From the NCBI GenBank assembly GCA_016795035.1, contig JAEUIT010000034.1:1-39345 (forward strand): a stretch of 39,345 nt of DNA. Reading direction: 5' to 3'. How positions within the stretch are numbered: position 1 is the first letter of the stretch; every line of letters starts with the position of its first letter. The position numbers and the translations under genes are program-made. This document shows positions 8,189-16,171 of this stretch, piece after piece. The notes under the pieces are model-generated. The model saw only the letters and a list, made by a program, of their open reading frames with translations. It made no database searches and was not told the origin of the DNA. The stretch comes from Phycisphaerae bacterium. GTDB taxonomy: Bacteria; Planctomycetota; Phycisphaerae; Phycisphaerales; SM1A02.

Positions 8189-8860
8189 GTGATGACGCCC
8201 GAAACGTTCGCCGCCGTCGACGACGCGCTTGCCCGCTGGCTGGTCCCCGAGGACGCCGTGCTGCGCGGTGTCCTCGCGGGCGCCGACGCCGACGGCGTTC
8301 CGTCCATCCACGTCTCCCCGTTGCAGGGGCGATGGCTGCACGTCCTCGCCAAGGCGATCGGCGCGCGGCGCATCTTGGAGATCGGCACGCTCGCGGGCTA
8401 CAGCGCGATCTGCATGGCTCGCGCGTTGCCGCGCGACGGAACGCTCGTCACGCTCGAGATCGATCCGCGCCACGCGGCGATCGCGCGCCGCAACGTGGAG
8501 ATCGCGGGGCTTGCGGACCGCGTCGAGATCGTGCTCGGCGCGGCCCTCGACTCGCTCGAGCGGCTGCGCCGCGAGCGAGTTTTTCCCTTCGATCTCGTCT
8601 TCATCGATGCCGACAAGGCGCGCTGCACCGAGTATCTCGACCAAGCGGTCGAACTCGCGCGCGTCGGCGCGACGATCGTCGTCGACAACGTCGTGCGCGA
8701 GGGCAGAGTGTCCGACGCGCGATCGACCGATCCCAGCGTGCAGGGCGTGCGGCGACTCATGGAGCGACTCCACGCGCATCCGAGGCTTGCCGCCTCCGCG
8801 TTGCAGACGGTGGGTACGAAGGGCTACGATGGGTTCGTGATGGCCGTCGTGGAGCGTTGA
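8189..8860 (+). CDS. Class I SAM-dependent O-methyltransferase (family 3, caffeoyl-CoA OMT-like)
   Basis: 223 aa, GTG at 8189 or ATG at 8192. The order of motifs fits OMT family 3: V-S-P-L-Q-G-R-W-L-H-V-L-A near the N-terminus, SAM-binding motif I L-E-I-G-T-L-A-G-Y-S-A-I, acidic L-E-I-D-P at the end of strand 2, F-D-L-V-F-I-D-A-D-K with the metal-binding Asp, and V-V-D-N-V-V-R-E-G. Predicted to methylate a catechol-like hydroxyl in a metal-dependent way; substrate unknown. A diverged, internally deleted copy lies at 12515-12691, so this is the intact member of a duplication that also includes the next gene. Confidence 0.9.
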   Translation: MMTPETFAAVDDALARWLVPEDAVLRGVLAGADADGVPSIHVSPLQGRWLHVLAKAIGARRILEIGTLAGYSAICMARALPRDGTLVTLEIDPRHAAIARRNVEIAGLADRVEIVLGAALDSLERLRRERVFPFDLVFIDADKARCTEYLDQAVELARVGATIVVDNVVREGRVSDARSTDPSVQGVRRLMERLHAHPRLAASALQTVGTKGYDGFVMAVVER

Positions 8861-8886
8861 CGCGCGGGAACGCGAGGGAGACCGGC

Positions 8887-9300
8887 ATGAAGAGCGGCAA
8901 CGACGAAAAGACGACGTGCACGCTCCTCTATGACGGCGAGTGCCCGCTCTGCCGGAAGGAAGTCGCGTGGCTCCAGTATTGGAATCGCCGCGGCCGACTC
9001 GCCTTCGAGGACGTGTCGTCGCCCGAGTTCGACCCGGCGCGACACGGGCTCACCCGCAACGACGTGATGGCGGTGATTCACGCGGTGCTCCCCGACGGCC
9101 GCATCGTGCGCCGCATGGAGGCGTTTCGTCATGCCTATCGCGCGGTCGGGCTGGGCTGGCTTCTCGCCCCGACCGGCTGGTGGCCGCTTCGGATCGTCTT
9201 CGACTTGCTCTACGAGCGCTTCGCCGACAACCGCATGCGCTTGGGCGGGCTCTTCGGTCGCCGCTGCGACGGCGATCGGTGTGGCGTGCCGAAGCCGTGA
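8887..9300 (+). CDS. DCC-family (DUF393) thiol-disulfide oxidoreductase-like protein, copy 1
   Basis: 137 aa. It begins with a thioredoxin-like strand and the family signature D-G-E-C-P-L-C-R (D-G-x-C-x-x-C). It continues with the usual F-E-D-V-S-S, H-A-V-L-P-D-G-R-I-V-R-R-M-E-A-F, a hydrophobic P-L-R-I-V-F-D-L-L-Y segment and a C-terminal C-D-G-D-R-C-G. Length is normal for the family. The function of DCC proteins is not well settled; the CxxC suggests redox or metal chemistry. It follows the methyltransferase by 26 bp. Copy 2 at 12718-13131 differs by only three residues. Confidence 0.88.
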   Translation: MKSGNDEKTTCTLLYDGECPLCRKEVAWLQYWNRRGRLAFEDVSSPEFDPARHGLTRNDVMAVIHAVLPDGRIVRRMEAFRHAYRAVGLGWLLAPTGWWPLRIVFDLLYERFADNRMRLGGLFGRRCDGDRCGVPKP

Positions 9301-9343
9301 ACGAGACGCGTCTGTGGCTCGCGTGCCGGCACCGATCGTCGGG

Positions 9344-9748
9344 TCACCTCGGCGAGACCGTCGGCGCTCCACACTCCGGACACGGCGAACCGGCGAGAAG
9401 CGACGTCATGTCGTATCCGCATCGGGCGCAGCGCCCCGAGGCCCTTCGCGCGCGTGCTCGCCAGCCTGCGAGAAGATAGACGTCGGTCGCCACGAGGAGG
9501 AACGGAATCGCCACGCCGAAGACCGCCGCGTCGCCGCGCGAGACCCAGTACTGCGCCTGTAAGCCATGGCACGTCCAGTTTCTGCCCGTGGACCGATCGT
9601 GCGTCGTCCAGAACGTGATCAGGGGCGCCGATGGAGGCACGTCCCCAAGTTGCACGCTCGCCGGTCCCCACCTGCAGAGCAGGAGATGCAGCATCGTCGC
9701 GGCGGCTGCCAAGACGATGGTCCAATACGCGCGCTGTCCGTTCGTCAT
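9344..9748 (-). CDS. Small membrane protein with C-terminal zinc ribbon
   Basis: 134 aa. Two hydrophobic segments (Y-W-T-I-V-L-A-A-A-A-T-M-L-H-L-L-L near the start, A-V-F-G-V-A-I-P-F-L-L-V-A-T-D-V-Y-L-L in the middle) are followed by a basic stretch and a four-cysteine ribbon, C-A-R-C-G-Y-D then C-P-E-C-G. A C-x-x-C-G-Y-D plus C-P-E-C-G tail on small membrane proteins is common in Planctomycetota. Role unknown. It lies between the two copies of the OMT-DCC duplication, opposite in strand. Confidence 0.7.
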   Translation of the reverse strand: MTNGQRAYWTIVLAAAATMLHLLLCRWGPASVQLGDVPPSAPLITFWTTHDRSTGRNWTCHGLQAQYWVSRGDAAVFGVAIPFLLVATDVYLLAGWRARARRASGRCARCGYDMTSLLAGSPCPECGAPTVSPR

Positions 9749-9806
9749 GGGTGCGAGCCTCGTGGCGAAGCGTACCGCGATGCGTGACGACGACTCGGCG
9801 TTGCAG

Positions 9807-12347
9807 CTACCGACCGCACCCGCCCCACGAGCCGAGCAGGACCGCGAGATCGCCGCCGTCGACGAGACCCGACCGGTCCAGGTCGGCGGATCCGCCGGCG
9901 CGTCCCCACGCCCCGAGCAGGGCCGCCAAATCGGCGCCGTCGACGGTGCCGTCGGCCGTGAGATCGGACGGACACGTCGGCGCCGCGACGCACTGGGTGG
10001 CCTTGATTCCGAATGAGTCGACGCCGGCCTCGGTGATCGAGTTGTTGGCTAGGTCCTGCACCGAGAGCCGAACCTGCACCGTCGTTCCGGTCACCGGTCC
10101 CACCGCATCCGTGAAGGTCTGCCAGGCGCCGGAGGTCGTCCCGACATTCCGAACGTGATGCCACGTCACGCCGCCGTCGAACGAGCACTCGACGGCGAGC
10201 ACATCGGCCTCATTCGGATCCGCGCTGTCGTTGCAGTAGACCCACGCCGCATAGCTGACCTCGAGCATCGCCAACGGCGGCACGACGATCGTCGGCGAGA
10301 GGAGGCGGACCGGACCGTTGTCGACGTCGTTGGCAGTGGCCGCGCCTCCGACCGGGCCGTTGTCCGTCGTCCAGCAACTCACGCCTTCGATCGTGTTGTC
10401 GTTCTCTGGGTTGGCGGCCGCGCCGCTGGCGAACGTGCCGACCGGGTCGCCGAGCTCCCATGCGCCGGTCGCGCCCGCGCCGACCGATTGCGTGGTCCAG
10501 CCTTCGGGGCCGTTCTCGAACTCCGTCGCGTAGGCGGTGATCAAGCCTGGCGTGGCGGGCACGGCGCTATGAAACGCCGCAGGAGCGCCGTCCGGGTCCG
10601 TGGTGGTGACGTTGCCCTCGGTCACGACGCCGCTGAGGTAATAGTCGACGACATCGCCGCATCGCGCCGCGGGAAGCGTCGCGTGATACGTCACCGGTCC
10701 GCCGCTCAGCGGACTGTCGGACCACGGACCGCCGTTGATGCGCGACACGAGCGTCAGGCTGCCCTCCACGATCGGACCGCCTCCGAGAACGCTGACGTTC
10801 ACATCGAACGACGTACTCTCGCCGGGAACAAGCGTCCACGGACGTCCGTTCGGATAGGTAAACGAGATGCCGAACGGCGGCGTGTTGATCCAGATGTCGA
10901 TGCCGGCGCAGCGGCCGATCACGAGGTCAAGCCACGTGTCGCCGTTGATGTCGATCGCGGCGACGTCGAACGTCGAACCGAGCGAGTCGTTCGGGATGAC
11001 CTGACCGATCTCGTCCAGCGTGTTCGACGACAGACCGACGGTCGGAAACGTGTTGCGATAGATGTGCATCCGATCGAAGCTCGAGCCGCAGAACCCCAGC
11101 AGCTGCTGGTCAGGGTGCGCGTCGGCCGTGATCACGTCATCCCAGCCGTCCTTGTCGAGGTCCGCGACCACGATCGAGTTGCCACCGGTGCCAACCGTCG
11201 CCGAGTCGGAGATCTGGAACACCGAGAAGTTCGGAAACCCGTCAGGACCGTTGCCGGTGTTGATGAGGAACTTGTCCAGTGCCTGATCGACCATGACGAT
11301 GTCCATGGCACCGTCGCCATTCACGTCGATCGGCGCGACGTTGTTGAGGCTTGTCACGTACACGATGTCCGGACCAGACCACGCGGTCCCATCGGCGTCG
11401 AGCGCGCGAAGAATGCCGACGTTCGGACCCTGCGTCAGCATGTCGGCGCGGACGACGTCCTTCAGCCCGTCGCCGTCCATGTCCTCGATGAACACGCCGT
11501 TGCCGAAGGTCGAGGCGAGCTGGCTTGCGGTGAAGAACGTCGTCGTGCTGTCGATGAAGAACCCGGGATTCGCGGCGCCCGCGTTCACCAGGAACTTATT
11601 CTGAAAGTCGTTCGACGGAGTCTCTGCGGCGCAGAGCTGACATTCGCCGGGGTCCGAGGTGTCGCCGTCGTGATTGAGATCGAAACAGATCGTGGCGCCC
11701 GGCGCGTTTCCGCCGTCCGCGTCGACATAGAAAATGTCGACATAGCCATCGCCGGTCAGGTCGGCGACCGCCATGGAGCAGAAGCGCGGGTTGGCGGGCG
11801 TGCCGTTGGCCGCCTTCAGTTCGGGAATGCGTTCATCCTCGAAGCGGAGGCCGAGCCATGCGCCGTCGCGGCCGTTTCCCTTATTCCTGTAGACGCGTGG
11901 CTGGCCAAGGATCGCGTCGACCTGGTCGGACATGGTCGTGCAGGTCACGACGTCGAGCCAACCGTCGTTGTCGACGTCGACAAGTTCGGCTTGCCGATCG
12001 TTGGTCGGCGCGAGGAAGCCGCCGTCGCCAAGGACATCCGAGTCGGAGGCGTACTCGGTGGTGCGGTCGACGAGCACGCCTCCCTCGTTCATGAGCAGAA
12101 GGTTCGGGAAGCCTCCCTGGTTGTGGCCGGGAAACTTGCGCATGACGACGAGATCGACGTCGCCATCGTTGTCAAGATCGCCCCACGCGAAGTCCTTCTC
12201 GAGGACGTCGTTGACGACGAGGTTGGGCGGCGCCACGAGCCGCGTGGCAGTCTGATTCTCGAACGTCACCCACTGGGCCGTAGCCGTGGACGCGAGAGCG
12301 GCGCCGATGCCGGCCGAGATCGAGGCCATGACTGTGTCGCGCTTCAT
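9807..12347 (-). CDS. Large exported FG-GAP/VCBS-repeat protein with C-terminal dockerin-like repeats
   Basis: 846 aa from the ATG at 12347, chosen for its GGGGAG ribosome-binding site and the signal peptide that follows (M-K-R-D-T-V-M-A-S-I-S-A-G-I-G-A-A-L-A-S). About seven calcium-binding-like repeats (D-L-D-N-D-G-D-V-D-L-V-V, D-V-D-N-D-G-W-L-D-V-V, D-I-N-G-D-T-W-L-D-L-V-I) suggest an integrin-type beta-propeller. Two beta-sandwich stretches follow, and the C-terminus has C-P-S-D-L-T-A-D-G-T-V-D-G-A-D-L-A-A-L-L-G-A-W and a second D-L-D-R-S-G-L-V-D-G-G-D repeat. Probably a secreted or surface protein. The long open frame on the opposite strand is a composition artefact. Confidence 0.88.
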   Translation of the reverse strand: MKRDTVMASISAGIGAALASTATAQWVTFENQTATRLVAPPNLVVNDVLEKDFAWGDLDNDGDVDLVVMRKFPGHNQGGFPNLLLMNEGGVLVDRTTEYASDSDVLGDGGFLAPTNDRQAELVDVDNDGWLDVVTCTTMSDQVDAILGQPRVYRNKGNGRDGAWLGLRFEDERIPELKAANGTPANPRFCSMAVADLTGDGYVDIFYVDADGGNAPGATICFDLNHDGDTSDPGECQLCAAETPSNDFQNKFLVNAGAANPGFFIDSTTTFFTASQLASTFGNGVFIEDMDGDGLKDVVRADMLTQGPNVGILRALDADGTAWSGPDIVYVTSLNNVAPIDVNGDGAMDIVMVDQALDKFLINTGNGPDGFPNFSVFQISDSATVGTGGNSIVVADLDKDGWDDVITADAHPDQQLLGFCGSSFDRMHIYRNTFPTVGLSSNTLDEIGQVIPNDSLGSTFDVAAIDINGDTWLDLVIGRCAGIDIWINTPPFGISFTYPNGRPWTLVPGESTSFDVNVSVLGGGPIVEGSLTLVSRINGGPWSDSPLSGGPVTYHATLPAARCGDVVDYYLSGVVTEGNVTTTDPDGAPAAFHSAVPATPGLITAYATEFENGPEGWTTQSVGAGATGAWELGDPVGTFASGAAANPENDNTIEGVSCWTTDNGPVGGAATANDVDNGPVRLLSPTIVVPPLAMLEVSYAAWVYCNDSADPNEADVLAVECSFDGGVTWHHVRNVGTTSGAWQTFTDAVGPVTGTTVQVRLSVQDLANNSITEAGVDSFGIKATQCVAAPTCPSDLTADGTVDGADLAALLGAWGRAGGSADLDRSGLVDGGDLAVLLGSWGGCGR

Positions 12348-12514
12348 GCGGAACTCTCCCCTAGAGGACCGGTGGCCGGTGTTTCGACGCCGAGCGAGCG
12401 GTGTCGCGATTGTGCCGCGCTCTCTGCCGAATCGCGCGCGGAAACTCGGAAGAACACAACGACCCGGCCCGCGATGGTCGGAACGCGCACGGGTGTGGCC
12501 ACATTTGTAACCCC

Positions 12515-12691
12515 GCCCGCTGGCTGGTCCCCGAGGGCGCGGCGCTACGCGGGGTCCTCGCGGGCGCTGTCGCCGAGGGGGTGCCCGCCATCCATGTCTC
12601 CCCGTTGCAGGGGCGATGGCTGCACGTCCTCGCCAAGGCGATCGGAACGAAGGGGTACGATGGGTTCGTGATGGCCGTCGTGGAGCGTTGA
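12515..12691 (+). pseudogene. Remnant of a duplicated O-methyltransferase gene
   Basis: 12515-12645 matches 8231-8361 without gaps, and 12647-13131 matches 8816-9300 without gaps. Compared with the intact gene, this copy lacks the first 14 codons including the start, and 453 bp (151 codons) from the middle. It therefore keeps A-R-W-L-V-P-E to L-A-K-A-I-G joined directly to T-K-G-Y-D-G-F-V-M-A-V-V-E-R. The SAM-binding motif and metal ligands are gone, so no methyltransferase can be made. The reading frame across the deletion is preserved, and the ORF stays open upstream by chance to 12401. Confidence 0.85.
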
Positions 12692-12717
12692 CGCGCGGGA
12701 ACGCGAGGGAGACCGGC

Positions 12718-13131
12718 ATGAAGAGCGGCAACGACGAGAAGACGACGTGCACGCTCCTCTATGACGGCGAGTGCCCGCTCTGCCGGAAGGAAGTCGCGTG
12801 GCTGCAATACTGGAATCGTCGCGGTCGACTGGCCTTCGAGGACGTGTCGTCGCCCGAGTTCGACCCGGCGCGACACGGGCTCACCCGCAACGACGTGATG
12901 GCGGTGATTCACGCGGTGCTCCCCGACGGCCGCATCGTGCGCCGCATGGAGGCGTTCCGTCACGCGTACCGCGCCGTGGGACTCGGCTGGCTTCTCGCCC
13001 CGACCGGCTGGTGGCCGCTGCGGATCCTCTTCGACTGGCTCTACGAGCGCTTCGCCGACAACCGCATGCGCTTGGGCGGGCTCTTCGGTCGCCGCTGCGA
13101 CGGCGATCGGTGCGGGGTGACGAAGCCGTGA
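12718..13131 (+). CDS. DCC-family (DUF393) thiol-disulfide oxidoreductase-like protein, copy 2
   Basis: 137 aa, identical to the product of 8887-9300 except for Val to Leu and Leu to Trp in the P-L-R-I-x-F-D-x-L-Y segment and Pro to Thr near the C-terminus. It keeps the D-G-E-C-P-L-C-R signature. The nucleotide differences are unevenly spread, with long identical blocks beside a patch of synonymous changes around 12800-12840, which suggests partial gene conversion or selection. The start follows the same GAGGGAGACCGGC leader as copy 1. Both copies may be functional. Confidence 0.85.
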   Translation: MKSGNDEKTTCTLLYDGECPLCRKEVAWLQYWNRRGRLAFEDVSSPEFDPARHGLTRNDVMAVIHAVLPDGRIVRRMEAFRHAYRAVGLGWLLAPTGWWPLRILFDWLYERFADNRMRLGGLFGRRCDGDRCGVTKP

Positions 13132-13146
13132 GCGCGTCGCGCGCAC

Positions 13147-13186
13147 GAACCCGCGGCGATCGCTGAAAGGCGACCGCCGCGGGTTC
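13147..13186. terminator. Bidirectional stem-loop terminator
   Basis: A 17-base inverted repeat with one mismatch and a short loop (arms begin GAACCCGCGG and end CCGCGGGTTC). It sits between two convergent genes, DCC copy 2 and the Gly/Cys-rich protein. No T run is present, so termination strength is inferred from stem stability and position. Confidence 0.7.
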
Positions 13187-13229
13187 TCGAGCCCATTCTG
13201 GGCGTTCCGGCCTGCAACGAGGAGAGCGG

Positions 13230-15443
13230 CTACATGTCGCCGCAGCCGCCGCAGAGCATCTGCGCGAGAGTGGCGCAGTTCGCGTCCCACTGCATCTCGC
13301 AGCAGATCGGGTTGATCTGGCAGACGAGGTTCATGCAGGGCGGCGAGCCGCAGCCCGGCCACGGATGCGGAACGCAGCAGTCGCTCGGACCGCCGCCGCC
13401 GTTGCAGCTGGGGCAAAGCGCTTGTGCCTTTTCCGCGCACTGCACATCCCACACGACATCACAGCAGAACGGCTGGAATTGGCAGATAAGAAGCGCGCAC
13501 TCCACGTTGCCGCAGCCTGGCGCGTTGCCGGGGACACAGCAGTCGTCGTCGGGATCGCGCGGGCAGTCGGAACTCCCGGCCACACCCGGAAAGCCAGGCG
13601 CGCACGCGAACGTCACCTCGGGAAGCGGCACGCCATCGACACCTGCCATGGCAGCCGCATCCTTTGCCTTGCCCGCCTTGCCGCCTCGTTCCGACGCTTG
13701 GCCGCCGCCACCTGGCGCGCCGCCGTTTCCGGGCGTGCAGAGCTCCGGCGTATCGAGGAGGCACCAGCCGCCCGTGCCGCCGTCGCCGCCTTCACCGCAG
13801 AAGGCCGACGCATCGCCGCCGTCGCCCGTGGTCGGCGCATGCAACGCGAGCGCCGGTTTGCCGCCGCGCGCATCGCCACCCACGCCGCCGCGCGCCGCCG
13901 CGCTTCCGCCGAGCCCGCCCTCGCCGCCGTCGCCCGCCTGTTGCGGATCGGAGCAAAGGCAGTCTCCGCCGAGGCCGCCGGTTCCGCCGAGCCCGGCCGA
14001 CGCGTCCGCGTTGCCGCCGTCGCCCGCATCGCTGCCGTAGTACGCCGTGATCGCCCCGTTCACGCTCGCAGCGAGCAGCACGCCGGACGCACCGTCGGCG
14101 CCGCGGGAGAACGCATTGCCTCCCGGGCCGCCCGGCCCGCCGTCGGCGGCGCACGCGAAGCAATCACCGCCGCGACCGCCGCTTCCCGCTTCGGCGCTGG
14201 CGATCCCGCCGTCCGCAGCGGTGCCGACGGAGAAGATGGCGCTGCCCAGGACGACCTCCGGCGCCGGCAGCATCGTCTGCGACGCACGAACTGAAATGCG
14301 TCCATTCTTGCCGGGCCGGCCGCCGATGGCGGTCGCATGACCTCCGCGGCCACCGGTGCCGCCACATTGATCGCAGTCGCCGCCGGCACCGCCGATTGCG
14401 TTTGCCGCGCCGCCGGCGCCGCCCGGGTTCAATGTCAACGTTGCAGCCAGCATGTCCCAGACGATGGTTCGAGCTGAAACGTCGAGTGTTCCGGCGTCAC
14501 CGCCCTGGCCACCGACTGCATACGCGTCGCCGCCGCAGGTACATGGATCGCCGTCGAGTCCGATGGCGAAGGCATCGGCGCCGTTCGCGCCGTGCCCGTT
14601 GCAGAGCGCTCCTCCGATCGTGAGCGTCGAGTCGCCGACGCCACGAATCGTGACGCGCATGCCGGCGCCGCCTTGCCCGCCGGTCGCCTTCGCGCTCTTC
14701 GCGCCAACGACAAGCTGCACCCCCGGAATCGGCGTTTGCACGGGCGCCGGTCCGGCGCACGCGCCGACCGCGAGACCGTTGAAGACCCAGTTGCCCGCGA
14801 ACGTGATCTGCACCTTGGGCGGCCGCTTGCCGCGCTTCCCGGTTCCATAGGTGGTGGACGGGCAACTCGGCGAGATAGGTCCGGTCGGCGGGGGAAGAAG
14901 CGTCGCGGCCGCCATCACCGGCTGTACGGCGCCGTCTCCGGCAGCCTCACCATCCGCGACGGTTGCCTCGTCGTCGCTCGCCGCGTCGGGCAGCGGCACG
15001 AGCTCGATGTCGAGATTGCCGTCGCCAAGCACAAGAAGCTCTGTGTCGGCTGCAACGTAGAGACGCGCGCCGGGAGCAACGTCAAGTCCCTCGCAGACGA
15101 TGCGTCCGGCGAGAACGTCTCCGTCGCGGAGCGCGAGACGTCCGGATCCGGTCGCCTCGGCGAGGAGGCTGAGGAACGCGAGATCCTCGTCAAATCGTCG
15201 GAGCGGATCGATGCCGACGTCGACGCTCGGCACCTCGTCCGCTCGGGGAAGAAGGGGCGGGATCGAAGGGGCGACCGCCCGGTCGATGGCGACAGACCTC
15301 GCCGGACGTGATCCTGCGTTCGCAAGCGTCGCACTCGCGAGGCCTGCAACGACGAGCGCCAACGAGACAATGCCTCGGGGACCCCAAGTCGAGGCTGGAA
15401 GGGTCGGGCGTGAATGCGCATGGAATGGGCATTTCTGAAGCAT
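13230..15443 (-). CDS. Exported Gly-rich protein with two C-terminal Cys-rich repeats
   Basis: 737 aa. The ATG at 15443 follows AAAGGAGCC with 5-6 bases spacing. A hydrophobic segment (I-V-S-L-A-L-V-V-A-G-L-A-S-A-T-L-A-N-A) after a ~25-residue basic leader looks like an export signal. The central ~400 residues are Gly/Ala-rich (G-G-x-G-G, G-G-D-A, G-G-T-G-G), a pattern of extended beta-solenoid or filler sequence. Two ~45-residue repeats end the protein, each starting D-C-C-V-P and carrying P-x-C-C-x-x-x-x-W-D-x-x-C-A and a final C-x-x-C. This Cys-rich repeat is frequent in planctomycete exported proteins and may be a sorting or anchoring module. Confidence 0.82.
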   Translation of the reverse strand: MLQKCPFHAHSRPTLPASTWGPRGIVSLALVVAGLASATLANAGSRPARSVAIDRAVAPSIPPLLPRADEVPSVDVGIDPLRRFDEDLAFLSLLAEATGSGRLALRDGDVLAGRIVCEGLDVAPGARLYVAADTELLVLGDGNLDIELVPLPDAASDDEATVADGEAAGDGAVQPVMAAATLLPPPTGPISPSCPSTTYGTGKRGKRPPKVQITFAGNWVFNGLAVGACAGPAPVQTPIPGVQLVVGAKSAKATGGQGGAGMRVTIRGVGDSTLTIGGALCNGHGANGADAFAIGLDGDPCTCGGDAYAVGGQGGDAGTLDVSARTIVWDMLAATLTLNPGGAGGAANAIGGAGGDCDQCGGTGGRGGHATAIGGRPGKNGRISVRASQTMLPAPEVVLGSAIFSVGTAADGGIASAEAGSGGRGGDCFACAADGGPGGPGGNAFSRGADGASGVLLAASVNGAITAYYGSDAGDGGNADASAGLGGTGGLGGDCLCSDPQQAGDGGEGGLGGSAAARGGVGGDARGGKPALALHAPTTGDGGDASAFCGEGGDGGTGGWCLLDTPELCTPGNGGAPGGGGQASERGGKAGKAKDAAAMAGVDGVPLPEVTFACAPGFPGVAGSSDCPRDPDDDCCVPGNAPGCGNVECALLICQFQPFCCDVVWDVQCAEKAQALCPSCNGGGGPSDCCVPHPWPGCGSPPCMNLVCQINPICCEMQWDANCATLAQMLCGGCGDM

Positions 15444-15621
15444 GGCTGGCTCCTTTCAGGACGTCGGCAACCGGCCGCCGGCCACGATGGCCTACGCGGG
15501 CAACAGTTGCGAACGACTCCCAAGCGCCGCTCCGCCGTTCGGCCCCTCACGGGTCTTCACGATCTCTCGAGTTTTCCGCTCCCCGCGGATCGCGGGGAAG
15601 CGGGCATACTGACCCGCGCCC
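15444..15621. other. Divergent intergenic region with a strong stem-loop at 15576-15603
   Basis: Between the divergent genes at 15443 (minus) and 15622 (plus). CCGCT-CCCCGCG pairs with CGCGGGG-A-AGCGG around a GAT loop (12 bp with one bulged A). The hairpin ends 18 bases before the plus-strand ATG, inside its likely leader, so it could affect mRNA stability or translation. No promoter boxes recognised. Confidence 0.45.
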
Positions 15622-16101
15622 ATGACCACCTCCGAACTTCGCGACATCGCGACCGTCGTCGCCGCGTCCGTCGCGCTTCTCGTCTTCATCGTGAACTCGC
15701 TGTCGGCGCGGCGGACACGGCGCATCGAGAACCTCGCGAGGTTCATCGAGAGCCATGAGCGTCTGTTCGATCCCGACGGATACATCAGCCGCAACATCGT
15801 CGCGCTCAACGACGGAACGCTGGTGCGCGACGCCAGCAACGCGGAGATGGAGGCGCGCTTCCACCGCATGCTCATCGAGATCGAGCGCTTCGCCATCCTC
15901 GCGAACAACGAGGCGGTGCCGCGTCTCACGCAGGTCTACATGTTCGGGTGGTACACGAAGGCGATCCTCCGGCTTCTGTCGAAGGAGGAGCGGTCGAACA
16001 TGTCGTGGGAACTTGCGATCAACTATCTCGAGAAGCTTGCGGAGGACACCGAGCGCTACCGCAAGCTCTCCTTCGAGGAGCGGCAACGGTTCTGGCAGTG
16101 A
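15622..16101 (+). CDS. Small membrane-anchored DUF4760-like protein
   Basis: 159 aa. One N-terminal transmembrane helix (I-A-T-V-V-A-A-S-V-A-L-L-V-F-I-V-N-S-L) is followed by a basic S-A-R-R-T-R-R and an all-helical cytoplasmic part (I-E-N-L-A-R-F-I-E-S-H-E-R-L-F, F-H-R-M-L-I-E-I-E-R-F-A-I-L). The layout, with one helix then F-x-x-x-x-x-L-F-D and Y-x-x-x-I-L-R-L-L, resembles DUF4760-type proteins. Function unknown. It is a single gene between two terminators or stem-loops, flanked by large exported proteins on the other strand. Confidence 0.65.
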   Translation: MTTSELRDIATVVAASVALLVFIVNSLSARRTRRIENLARFIESHERLFDPDGYISRNIVALNDGTLVRDASNAEMEARFHRMLIEIERFAILANNEAVPRLTQVYMFGWYTKAILRLLSKEERSNMSWELAINYLEKLAEDTERYRKLSFEERQRFWQ

Positions 16102-16112
16102 GGCGAACGACA

Positions 16113-16140
16113 ACGGCCGCTGGCGAGCGCCAGCGGCCGT
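16113..16140. terminator. Bidirectional stem-loop terminator
   Basis: A perfect 12-bp stem, ACGGCCGCTGGC with GCCAGCGGCCGT and loop GAGC, between the converging genes at 15622-16101 and 16172-19168. CGTCCTCTCT follows on the plus strand. No long T run. Confidence 0.75.
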
Positions 16141-16171
16141 CGTCCTCTCTGCTCGCCGCGAGGGCGTCGAG

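Noticed and set aside
10155..12671. 838-codon open frame on the plus strand opposite the FG-GAP gene
   Set aside because: It is the GC-rich antisense shadow of the VCBS repeats; the product is Arg/Val/Asp-rich with no motif, while the minus strand has a signal peptide and clear repeats.
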